A stretch of 5,550 nt of DNA from Spirosomataceae bacterium (GCA_030731175.1 JANQUM010000220.1:1-5550); one strand, 5' to 3'. Positions 1 to 5,550 are shown, counted from the first letter of the stretch. Numbers and translations: made by a program. Notes: generated by a model not told the origin, from the sequence alone.

Positions 1-1285
1 ATATATCGGTTTTGAGGTAATCATTTTTCAAAACAGGCTTCCATTTGAAATCGGAAATTTCTGTGACGATAAAGTTTTCATCGGGATTGGTCGCGAGTAA
101 CTTCTCGGTAAAATCATCTTCCAAAGCTTTTAGTTTATCAAGATCGCATGCATGTAGTTCCCCTTTTACGGCGATAGCTCCAAGCTGGTCAATTTCTTGC
201 GGTTTCACTCCTTTTTTTAGCTGAACGGTTACGGCTTTTAGGTTATCCAATCGCTGAACAGTATATAAACCTGCTATTTCGTCTGAAACATAAAATGTAT
301 TGAATTGATACCTACCACCGGCGATATAAATGGCGGCATCTGTTAAGCACGGCGACGATTTGCTCACAATTCGCGTATTAGTACGATCAATGATTCCGTC
401 AGGATATAGTTTTTTTAAAGCCTGTTGTAAAGCTAATTGCCCCACTACCAAGCCATCGCACAAGTGTCCGTGAAACTTCACGAGGTCATCTAAGTCTATG
501 TTTTGAACGTTTCCCAACCGACCTTTTGAGAAATCGGTATCATTGACTTTCATTCCGGTTTTTACTTGGTTGAGCTTTTTTGGTAAGTACAATTTTAGAG
601 ATTCGTTGTTCGTCGAGATTTTATCCAAATGTCCCATGAAAGTCTGGTCGTCTTGCAAAAAATGTATGTGCACGAAGCTCTTAGAACCCGTAAAAATTCC
701 CTGATGTTGCTCGGAATAGAATCCAATAAGCTGCCCTTTCGTTTTCTCTAAAGTGAAGTTTTGAGATTTCACATCAGGTCTGAAACCTTCAACTTGCGGG
801 CTTCGCGGCGTAACGATGTGGCACGTCATTTGATCGAAATTACCTTCAATTTTAAATGCAAAAGGTTCTTTTAAATCATAACCTTTGCTTTTAGCGATGG
901 CGGCGACCTTTTCCTGTATTTCATCAACGCTATTTATCGAGCCACTTAGTTGATATTCCTCCCATTCTTTTACATTACTATAGACGAAAAAAGGCGAACG
1001 AATATCCCAAGATTGACTCACCACCGCTTTACCTTCAATAAACGCCGACGCATAAAAAGGCTTACCATCTACAACGGTTATTTCGCCCTTCATTTTATCG
1101 TAGGTCCCCATAGCGAATAGATGTGATTTATCGGCGAGGGTATCAAGCCAGATGTTGAGATCGAAGGTGTTTCCCATTTCGCTCATGGCTCCTCTGGTAT
1201 TAACTTTTGGGGTGTTTTGAGCGAATGATGTATGAGACAAAAAGGCTGCTGAGAGCAATAAGATGGCGAAATGTAGTTTATTCAT
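1..1285 (-). CDS. Secreted acetolactate decarboxylase-like / FmdE-like fusion protein (3' end outside window)
   Basis: The frame is open for 428 codons from the ATG at 1285 to the window edge, so the C-terminus is missing. Residues 1-22 form a Sec signal peptide (Lys3, a hydrophobic core, cleavage after SFA at 22), which places the protein outside the cytoplasm. Residues about 37-262 resemble alpha-acetolactate decarboxylase (BudA/AlsD). There is a KGE...VVDG segment with Glu68, then HIH plus 10 residues plus H (His206, His208, His219), matching the zinc ligand spacing known for that family. Residues about 264-428 resemble the FmdE family (PF02663): the motif FHGHLCDGLVVG (271-282) with His272, His274 and Cys276, then a SPCLTDAA segment with Cys313 and Asp316. 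Classical decarboxylases lack this second domain. The gene begins 14 nt after the permease stop and is probably the last or a late gene of that operon. The two domain assignments are fairly secure. The substrate is unknown, and the decarboxylase site may be altered. Confidence 0.85.
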   Translation of the reverse strand, partial: MNKLHFAILLLSAAFLSHTSFAQNTPKVNTRGAMSEMGNTFDLNIWLDTLADKSHLFAMGTYDKMKGEITVVDGKPFYASAFIEGKAVVSQSWDIRSPFFVYSNVKEWEEYQLSGSINSVDEIQEKVAAIAKSKGYDLKEPFAFKIEGNFDQMTCHIVTPRSPQVEGFRPDVKSQNFTLEKTKGQLIGFYSEQHQGIFTGSKSFVHIHFLQDDQTFMGHLDKISTNNESLKLYLPKKLNQVKTGMKVNDTDFSKGRLGNVQNIDLDDLVKFHGHLCDGLVVGQLALQQALKKLYPDGIIDRTNTRIVSKSSPCLTDAAIYIAGGRYQFNTFYVSDEIAGLYTVQRLDNLKAVTVQLKKGVKPQEIDQLGAIAVKGELHACDLDKLKALEDDFTEKLLATNPDENFIVTEISDFKWKPVLKNDYLKTDI

Positions 1286-1299
1286 ACTTGAAAGTGGTT

Positions 1300-2274
1300 T
1301 TACAAAATAAGGTTAAAAAGGTAGCCTGAGAGAATAATACAGAGCGTAACCACTCCAAAAAAGATGGCAATAAGTTGTAAGCTCATTACTTTTTTGAGCA
1401 ATGTAGCCTCTGGGATAGACAAGCCCACGGTTGCCATCATAAAGGCGATTGCCGTTCCGAGGGGAACGCCTTTGGCAACAAAAACCTGAATGACAGGCAC
1501 AATCCCTGCGGCGTTTGCGTACATGGGCACTGCGAGTAAAACAGCAAGCGGAACTGTCCACCATTCGTCACCACCAAGATACTGATTGAAGAAATTTTCG
1601 GGTACATAACCGTGCATGGCAGCACCAATGGCAATACCAATAACTACGTAAATAATAACGCCCTTTACAATGTCCCAAGCTCCACGCGTAATTTCTGGAA
1701 GTCGCTGCTTGAAAGTACGCTTCTCTGCTTCGTAAGCTGCTTGGTGCATTTTGTTATCAAGTATCTTTTTTACCCAATCTGATAGCAAGTGTTCGAGGTT
1801 CAGTTTACCGAGCAACCAACCGCCAATTGTGCCTAACAAAATGCCCGAACCCGCGTAAATCAGCGTTGCTTTTACGCCAAACATACCGAGAAACATTGCC
1901 ACGGCAACTTCATTTACCAAAGGCGACGTAATAAGGAAAGAAAACGTAACCCCCATTGGTATTCCGCCTTGAACAAAACCGATGAATAGCGGCACTGACG
2001 AACAAGAACAAAAGGGCGTAATAGCTCCAAAAATGGAGGCGAAAAAATATTCTAAACCGTACAGTTTTTTCTTATTCAAATAGTCTTTAAGCCGCTCAAT
2101 GGGGAAGTAAGCATTCACAATTCCCATTAAAAAGACAATGAAGAAAAGAAGAATAAGAATTTTAAGCGTATCAAAAACGAAGAAATTCAGAGCTGTACCC
2201 AAATGCGTATCCGCTCCAATTTCAAAAATTGAGTAAATAAGCCAATCCGCAAAAGACTGCAACCAATCAAACAT
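1300..2274 (-). CDS. YraQ/ArsP-type (DUF318, PF03773) permease
   Basis: This is a 324-residue inner-membrane protein with about eight hydrophobic segments and a charged cytoplasmic loop in the middle (about 160-200). The family signature is clear: TPFCSCSSVPLF at 87-98, with Cys89 and Cys91, followed by a helix containing TSPLVNE (116-122). The second half repeats the pattern with VPMYANAAGIVP (249-260) and GLSIPEATLL (284-293), as expected for an internally duplicated permease. Characterised relatives include ArsP, which exports trivalent organoarsenicals. Others are uncharacterised (E. coli YraQ) or linked to metal tolerance, so the substrate cannot be read from sequence. The paired cysteines fit a thiophilic metal or metalloid. 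Its ATG lies inside the end of the OsmC gene (8-nt overlap), which suggests translational coupling. No ArsR-type regulator or arsenate reductase is nearby, so an arsenic-specific name is not justified. Confidence 0.9.
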   Translation of the reverse strand: MFDWLQSFADWLIYSIFEIGADTHLGTALNFFVFDTLKILILLFFIVFLMGIVNAYFPIERLKDYLNKKKLYGLEYFFASIFGAITPFCSCSSVPLFIGFVQGGIPMGVTFSFLITSPLVNEVAVAMFLGMFGVKATLIYAGSGILLGTIGGWLLGKLNLEHLLSDWVKKILDNKMHQAAYEAEKRTFKQRLPEITRGAWDIVKGVIIYVVIGIAIGAAMHGYVPENFFNQYLGGDEWWTVPLAVLLAVPMYANAAGIVPVIQVFVAKGVPLGTAIAFMMATVGLSIPEATLLKKVMSLQLIAIFFGVVTLCIILSGYLFNLIL

Positions 2275-2674
2275 CTTCCACGGTGTTTACTGTGCCGGAA
2301 ATAGAACAAGATAGTTTAACAGTATTGTAAATCGTACCGAACTTTTCGAGGTTCTTTTTTAGCAAACTTGTATTCAGCGATTTGTCGTTGCTGTGAATCG
2401 TCAGCGTATAGTTAACTTCATCCATTCGGGGTGGATTATCAAGTCTGATGGCATTTACCTCAAGCGTGGCTTTGGTGTAAGTGAATTTGAGCATTTCAGA
2501 GAAACGCTCCACATTCTTGAGCATACAAGCAGCAAACGAACCCAAAAATACTTCCGCAGGATTGGGTAGCGTTTCGGCTGTTTTTGAAGTTGTGCCAAAG
2601 TCAATAATTGACTCCTTGATGTGGAGTTTTGCGTCTTGATTAAAAACTGAAGATGCTTCGATATGGTAATTCAT
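2267..2674 (-). CDS. OsmC/Ohr family protein
   Basis: This is a 135-residue soluble protein of normal family length. The hallmark is NPAEVFLGSFAACM (38-51), which carries the first conserved cysteine at Cys50 at the start of the long central helix. The second conserved cysteine is Cys123, in VKLSCSISG. In OsmC and Ohr enzymes this cysteine pair reduces organic hydroperoxides, with the first as the peroxidatic residue. Many short OsmC-like proteins have no demonstrated peroxidase activity, so the reaction here is inferred. The protein has no signal peptide and should be cytoplasmic. It starts 20 nt after the stop of the CxxC protein and its stop overlaps the permease start by 8 nt, so all three are probably co-transcribed. 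The neighbouring CxxC protein is a natural candidate to re-reduce its disulfide. Confidence 0.88.
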   Translation of the reverse strand: MNYHIEASSVFNQDAKLHIKESIIDFGTTSKTAETLPNPAEVFLGSFAACMLKNVERFSEMLKFTYTKATLEVNAIRLDNPPRMDEVNYTLTIHSNDKSLNTSLLKKNLEKFGTIYNTVKLSCSISGTVNTVEDV

Positions 2675-2694
2675 AGCTTTTATTTTAATAGCTC

Positions 2695-2916
2695 CTAAAC
2701 TTCACTTTTTGTGGGTACTCTGCCTTTGATTGTAACGACATCGTCTATCACTAATGCGGGCGTAGTCATGACGTTATATTTCATAATTTCTTCAATATCT
2801 TCTACTTTTTCGATGGTTGCATCGATATTGTTCTCAGAAATTACATCTTTTACTACGCCTGTCATTGTTTGGCACTTTTGGCAGCCTGTTCCCAATATTT
2901 TAATTGATTTGCTCAT
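2695..2916 (-). CDS. Small thioredoxin-like redox protein (Thioredoxin_3 type)
   Basis: This is a 73-residue protein of the miniature thioredoxin class (PF13192, sometimes annotated redox-active disulfide protein 2). It starts with a short beta strand, followed by the active site GTGCQKCQT with Cys12 and Cys15. TTPALVIDD (51-59) carries the cis-proline (Pro53) expected opposite the CxxC. The sequence ends shortly after the GRVPTKSEV segment, so the last helix is at the short end for the family. It has no signal peptide and is presumably cytoplasmic. Such proteins are often encoded beside PF03773 permeases, which supports a joint role in handling a thiol-reactive substrate. This is the first gene of the operon, with a Crp-type palindrome and candidate -7 box immediately upstream. 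The leader before its ATG is A/T-only with no Shine-Dalgarno sequence, as is usual in Bacteroidota. Confidence 0.9.
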   Translation of the reverse strand: MSKSIKILGTGCQKCQTMTGVVKDVISENNIDATIEKVEDIEEIMKYNVMTTPALVIDDVVTIKGRVPTKSEV

Positions 2917-2937
2917 TATTTTATTATTTATTAATCG

Positions 2938-2945
2938 TAAAAATA
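2938..2945 (-). promoter_or_regulatory. Candidate -7 promoter box of the redox/permease operon
   Basis: Read on the minus strand the box is TATTTTTA, matching the Bacteroidota -7 consensus TAnnTTTG at all but the last defined position. It would place the transcription start near 2933 and leave a leader of about 17 nt. There is no good -33 TTTG, as expected if an activator bound at 2967-2982 replaces it. In AT-rich DNA a one-mismatch match is weak alone. The geometry with the palindrome is what raises it above background. Confidence 0.4.
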
Positions 2946-2966
2946 CGATGAATTTGTGAGCAGAAA

Positions 2967-2982
2967 TGTGACTACGGTCACA
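2967..2982. promoter_or_regulatory. Crp/Fnr-family operator palindrome
   Basis: TGTGACTACGGTCACA contains a perfect TGTGA-N6-TCACA, the classical Crp-type half-site pair. The symmetry extends to TGTGAC/GTCACA. It lies in the 103-bp gap between the S66 peptidase stop and the CxxC protein start, centred about 58 bp before that start codon. If transcription begins near 2933, the centre falls at about -41.5, the class II activator position. Crp/Fnr-type regulators are common in Bacteroidota, but which one binds here, and its signal, cannot be told. Confidence 0.6.
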
Positions 2983-3019
2983 CTTACTAAAATTTTCTTA
3001 AATTCGGAGAATTTATTAC

Positions 3020-4048
3020 CTACAAAACCGCCGCTTCCAGCAGTCTAATTGTGCCTTTGTCGGCGTTTATTTCGGCATTTATGCCAATTGGAATCGTGAA
3101 TTTATCTTCAATGTGCCCAATCATTGCACCCGTAAAAGCAGGTTTTTGTGATGGTTGGATGTGATCTCGCCAAATATCTTCTAATGTCAACGAACCATAG
3201 CCGCCGCTGCCTGGCTTGCAATCGGTGCATTTCCCGAAAACGAAGCCATTTATTTTGTCGAAAACGCCCGCCAGTTTCAAGTGCGTAATCATGCGGTCAA
3301 CGCTGTACGGGGCTTCGCCGATATCTTCGGCAAAAAAGATGGAGCTCTCCCAGTCGGGTACGTATTCTGTTCCTATTAAATGTGACAAAACGGTTAGGTT
3401 TCCACCCAATAATTTCCCCTGAGTAATACCGCTATTTATCGTAGAAATACGATCATTCGTTTGGGCAAGATTATCACCAATTATAATCGGGTTTTGCATC
3501 GTAACCTCTTCGCCGAGCATGAGTACTTTTTTAAAGAAATCGACGCTGAATTTATTCCACGTAGAAGAGCCAACCGGACCGTGAAACGTTACCAAACCAG
3601 TTTTGGCGTGAATGCCGAGAAGTAATGCTGTCACGTCAGAATAACCAATGATAATTTTAGGATTACTGCGAATGAGATTGTAATCGAGCAACGGCAAAAT
3701 TCTGGCACAGCCCCAACCGCCATGAACGCAGAGAATCATCTTTACTGATTCATCGGCAAACATAGTGTTAACGTCGGCGGCTCGCTCTGGGTCTGTTCCG
3801 GCAAGATAACCGTAACGATTCCAAAAGTTCTTTCCGTATTTTAGGTTCAATCCAAGTGCTTGCATTGACTCTTCGATAGACTTCAACTCTTCCCGATTAT
3901 AAGCCGGGGCGGCGGGGCAGATTAACCCAACTGTGTCGCCCGTTTTTAAACGTGGCGGTTTGATTATTGGAAGGTCATTTGAGGTTGTTGAGGAAGCCGT
4001 GATTAAAGGTACAGCTCCGATTGATTTTACAAAATTTCTACGGTTCAT
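3020..4048 (-). CDS. Exported S66-family LD-carboxypeptidase (muramoyltetrapeptide carboxypeptidase type)
   Basis: This is a 342-residue protein. Members of this family remove the terminal D-alanine from the tetrapeptide stem of peptidoglycan fragments during recycling. The expected catalytic triad is visible: nucleophile Ser137 in IIIGYSDVTALL, Glu241 in SSIFFAEDIGEAPYSVDR, and His312 in GAMIGHIEDKFTIPIG. The motif that usually reads RGGYG near residue 110 is HGGWG here. The N-terminus MNRRNFVKSIGAVPLITASS has a twin-arginine pattern (RRNFVK plus a mild hydrophobic stretch). That points to Tat export, whereas the best-known LdcA is cytoplasmic and about 300 residues long. The extra length is mostly this leader. 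No sharp cleavage motif is seen, so it might stay membrane-anchored. It is separated from the downstream operon by 103 bp containing a regulatory palindrome, so it is probably its own unit. No clear -7 box was found before its ATG. Confidence 0.9.
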   Translation of the reverse strand: MNRRNFVKSIGAVPLITASSTTSNDLPIIKPPRLKTGDTVGLICPAAPAYNREELKSIEESMQALGLNLKYGKNFWNRYGYLAGTDPERAADVNTMFADESVKMILCVHGGWGCARILPLLDYNLIRSNPKIIIGYSDVTALLLGIHAKTGLVTFHGPVGSSTWNKFSVDFFKKVLMLGEEVTMQNPIIIGDNLAQTNDRISTINSGITQGKLLGGNLTVLSHLIGTEYVPDWESSIFFAEDIGEAPYSVDRMITHLKLAGVFDKINGFVFGKCTDCKPGSGGYGSLTLEDIWRDHIQPSQKPAFTGAMIGHIEDKFTIPIGINAEINADKGTIRLLEAAVL

Positions 4049-4138
4049 TGAGTTATGGTTTATTTGGTCGAATTACTTTATTTATTACTATTGAACATCG
4101 GGAACTTATTAATGAGTATAGTCTTTAAGTACTCCTTC

Positions 4139-4296
4139 GTTCTTTGTCTTGATACAAAGAACCAAAAATCAAGGTTTAATCTGTTTCTTAACGCTACAAT
4201 AACGACAAACTCCTATTTTTTATAAACTCACTGCGTTCAAATAGTATAAAAATCTTAATGGATTTTATCATTATTTCCACTAAAACAGACAAGACC
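4139..4296. repeat. Structured intergenic element: short inverted repeat head plus long imperfect palindrome
   Basis: The element sits in the 390-bp gap between two divergent genes. At its head GTTCTTTGT (4139-4147) and ACAAAGAAC (4154-4162) form a perfect 9-bp inverted repeat around CTTGAT. That loop is itself complementary to ATCAAG at 4168-4173, so two alternative pairings exist. From 4173 to 4296 there is a long imperfect palindrome. TCTGTTT (4180-4186) pairs with AAACAGA (4283-4289). A 16-nt block at 4198-4213 pairs at 13 of 16 positions with 4260-4275. ATTTTTTATA (4215-4224) pairs with TATAAAAAT (4245-4253) with one bulge. Some mismatches are C opposite A on the plus strand, which become G-U pairs in a minus-strand RNA. 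From memory, similar CTTGATACAAAG...ATCAAGG heads recur in Bacteroidota intergenic DNA; this was not checked. The rest of the gap (4049-4138 and 4316-4438) shows nothing else I can support. Confidence 0.6.
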
Positions 4297-4307
4297 AAAC
4301 TGTACTA

Positions 4308-4315
4308 TATCTTTG
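4308..4315 (+). promoter_or_regulatory. Candidate -7 promoter box upstream of the DoxX-like gene
   Basis: TATCTTTG is a perfect TAnnTTTG match pointing at the DoxX-like gene. No TTTG-like -33 element is present at the usual 19-21 bp upstream. The predicted start near 4320 would give a leader of about 118 nt, long for a simple gene. The box lies 12 bp beyond the palindromic element, so the element may have brought it in or may flank it by chance. Confidence 0.35.
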
Positions 4316-4438
4316 TTTGCATCAGTAAAATAGATGGCTATTAGTGAGTGAAAATTATCAACTACTTTCCGCTTATCCTAAATCAATTCGGGTGAAAAGC
4401 TTTTGGGCGTAATTTTAGAAAATTTAACTTCCCGAAAA

Positions 4439-5053
4439 ATGAACTTACAGAAAATAAAGGAAAAAGTCTGGCTGCAAATTTTCGTGATTTATACCCGCTA
4501 CTCGATTGGTGGGGCGTTTGTGTTTGCTAGTTTGATAAAAATTAAAGGGAATCGGTTTACTGGAGAAAGCGGAGCGGAAAACCCGATAAATTCGGCGTGG
4601 CATTTCTTTGAGACGATGTATCAATCGGGCATTTATTGGCAGTTTTTGGGTGTCGGACAATTCGTTGCGGGCGGTTTATTAATGACGCAGTATTATGCTA
4701 AACTTGGGGCAGTTGCTTTCTTCCCGATTATTCTGAACGTTTTCGTGATCACGATTTCGTATTATTTTGCCTACACGCCGGTTATTACGGGAGGAATGCT
4801 TTTGGCAACGATTTTACTCTTGATGTGGGAGTGGGATACGCTGAAAGTGTTATTCAACCTATCGCCTGATTTACCACAAAAGAAACGCTTGGAAAACGAT
4901 ACGGTTTGGGTAGTTTCTGGAATGGTAATGTTCCTATTTACAGCCAGTTATCGCACATTTGTAGACAGGTATAACATTTTTATATGGGGTGGCGTTTGCA
5001 TAATAATCGGAATAGTTACGTTGGTAATTGGGCTTAGGAAGCGAAAGGGCTAA
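4439..5053 (+). CDS. DoxX-like integral membrane protein
   Basis: This is a 204-residue hydrophobic protein with about six predicted membrane segments (roughly 14-34, 64-83, 89-110, 116-131, 156-171, 180-198) and a basic tail, RKRKG. The first helix and following loop, YTRYSIGGAFVFASLIKIKG (18-37), are typical of DoxX-family proteins: a small-residue helix ending in a lysine-rich turn. The middle helices with FLGVGQFVAGGLLM (69-82) fit the same pattern. DoxX-like proteins are small membrane proteins whose biochemical role is often unknown, and some partner oxidoreductases. No catalytic residues can be named here. The frame is open back to a TTG at 4403, but the ATG at 4439 is preferred. It gives a normal short charged N-terminus before helix 1, while the extra 12 codons add nothing family-like. 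It is monocistronic as far as visible: the next gene has its own -7 box. Confidence 0.75.
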   Translation: MNLQKIKEKVWLQIFVIYTRYSIGGAFVFASLIKIKGNRFTGESGAENPINSAWHFFETMYQSGIYWQFLGVGQFVAGGLLMTQYYAKLGAVAFFPIILNVFVITISYYFAYTPVITGGMLLATILLLMWEWDTLKVLFNLSPDLPQKKRLENDTVWVVSGMVMFLFTASYRTFVDRYNIFIWGGVCIIIGIVTLVIGLRKRKG

Positions 5054-5104
5054 ACGCAGCTAACAAAAACGTAAACAAGGTATTAATTAACGCAGTCAAA
5101 ACGA

Positions 5105-5112
5105 TACCTTTG
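5105..5112 (+). promoter_or_regulatory. Candidate -7 promoter box for the gene starting at 5150
   Basis: TACCTTTG is a perfect match to the Bacteroidota -7 consensus TAnnTTTG. It would start transcription near 5117, leaving a leader of 25 nt to the ATG at 5142 or 33 nt to the ATG at 5150. No TTTG is seen at the -33 position. This box also indicates that the downstream gene is not simply read through from the DoxX-like gene 96 bp away. Confidence 0.5.
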
Positions 5113-5149
5113 TAACTCTACAGAAAAGACTCATCGAAGCCATGAAAGG

Positions 5150-5550
5150 ATGCAATTATTCGGGTTCTTTAATGTTGCTTTTGCGGCTTTGTTTAGCACG
5201 CTGACAAGTAATTCGCAGCAAAACGTGCCGATTTTAAATTATTCAGTTGATCAAAACCAACGGGTGCAAGTTGAAATACAAGCCGACGAGGATAACTATT
5301 ATTTCCTGAAAACTAAGCATGATGCGAGGGCGGTTTCCAGCCATTTTGTAAAAATGGAGTTGGGGAAAAATGGTAAACTAATTCTCTCCGAAAGTTTAAA
5401 AGCGTATCCCAAAGAGCAATATGAGGTTGTTTCATTCCCGAAAAATAATCCATCGGATGTTGATAAAGACGGCGTGGATGATTTGACTGAGTTCGCGGAT
5501 AAAGTAAATGCCAGTCCGCTAAATGCCGCCAAACCAATCAGTTTTACGGA
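5150..5550 (+). CDS. Secreted protein with calcium-loop motif, N-terminal part (3' end outside window)
   Basis: The frame is open for 133 codons to the window edge. Residues 1-22 are a hydrophobic leader (MQLFGFFNVAFAALFSTLTS then NS before QQN) that looks like an export signal but has no basic residue at its start. Residues about 25-97 form a polar region with no motif I recognise, rich in alternating polar and hydrophobic residues as in beta-strand domains. Residues 103-114 read DVDKDGVDDLTE, a 12-residue calcium-binding loop (Asp103, Asp105, Asp107, Glu114) of the EF-hand, dockerin or thrombospondin type 3 kind. Such loops are common as linkers in large exported Bacteroidota proteins. What follows is outside the window, so the main function cannot be named. 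AAAGG directly abuts the ATG, too close for a normal ribosome site. An ATG 8 nt upstream in another frame complicates the start. Confidence 0.7.
   Translation, partial: MQLFGFFNVAFAALFSTLTSNSQQNVPILNYSVDQNQRVQVEIQADEDNYYFLKTKHDARAVSSHFVKMELGKNGKLILSESLKAYPKEQYEVVSFPKNNPSDVDKDGVDDLTEFADKVNASPLNAAKPISFT

Noticed and set aside
1..1285. Naming the fusion gene budA/alsD and assigning acetoin synthesis
   Set aside because: No acetolactate synthase is visible, catalytic residues seem changed, and the extra FmdE-like domain argues against a simple transfer of function.
1300..2916. Calling the block an arsenic resistance operon
   Set aside because: Only the permease family hints at arsenic. ArsR, ArsC, ArsM and similar genes are not visible, and PF03773 covers several substrates.
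2711..2959. Plus-strand reading frame over the CxxC protein gene and its promoter region
   Set aside because: It is antisense to a clearly recognised thioredoxin-like gene and its translation shows no family features.
3000..3014. AAATTC-GGA-GAATTT inverted repeat just after the S66 peptidase stop, as a terminator
   Set aside because: The stem is only six mostly A-T pairs and the following minus-strand sequence has no clean T run, so it is too weak to call.
4403..4438. TTG at 4403 as the start of the DoxX-like protein
   Set aside because: It adds 12 residues with no family resemblance, while the ATG at 4439 gives a normal charged N-terminus before the first helix.
5083..5090. TTAATTAA palindrome between the two plus-strand genes as an operator
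   Set aside because: It is a short all-A/T palindrome, expected by chance in this base composition, and has no second copy.

Overview
The window looks like Bacteroidota DNA, probably a Cytophagales-type relative. It is AT-rich, has almost no Shine-Dalgarno sequences, and has several matches to the phylum's -7 promoter element TAnnTTTG. No taxonomic search was possible. Seven protein genes can be supported: five on the minus strand (1-4048) and two on the plus strand (4439-5550). The first and last run off the window edges. I see no rRNA, tRNA, CRISPR array or transposase.

Minus-strand block, read from 2916 down to 1: four tightly packed genes form a probable operon. In order they are a tiny CxxC thioredoxin-like protein, an OsmC/Ohr-type protein, a YraQ/ArsP-type (PF03773/DUF318) permease with a CSCSS motif, and a secreted two-domain protein. 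That last protein joins an acetolactate decarboxylase-like domain to an FmdE-like domain. Gaps are 20 nt, an 8-nt overlap, and 14 nt. Upstream is a perfect Crp/Fnr-type palindrome (TGTGA-N6-TCACA) placed where a class II activator would sit relative to a plausible -7 box. Together this suggests a regulated thiol-redox plus membrane-efflux unit handling a soft metal, metalloid or reactive thiol compound, with an exported metalloprotein of unknown role added. The fusion protein is the most unusual item in the window.

Upstream of that operon, and also on the minus strand (3020-4048), is an S66-family LD-carboxypeptidase with a twin-arginine signal. It is probably an exported enzyme of peptidoglycan peptide turnover and has its own transcription unit.

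The 390-bp divergent intergenic region (4049-4438) holds a structured element at about 4139-4296. It has a 9-bp perfect inverted repeat at its head, followed by a long imperfect palindrome of about 124 nt. It resembles a dispersed repeat rather than a simple terminator. A perfect -7 match lies just beyond it and faces the plus-strand genes.

Plus strand: a six-helix DoxX-like membrane protein (4439-5053), then a separate gene starting at 5150 with its own -7 box. This second gene encodes the N-terminus of a secreted protein with a calcium-loop (EF-hand/TSP3-like) motif. Its start region has two overlapping ATGs in different frames, and one missing base may have cost it a normal signal peptide.
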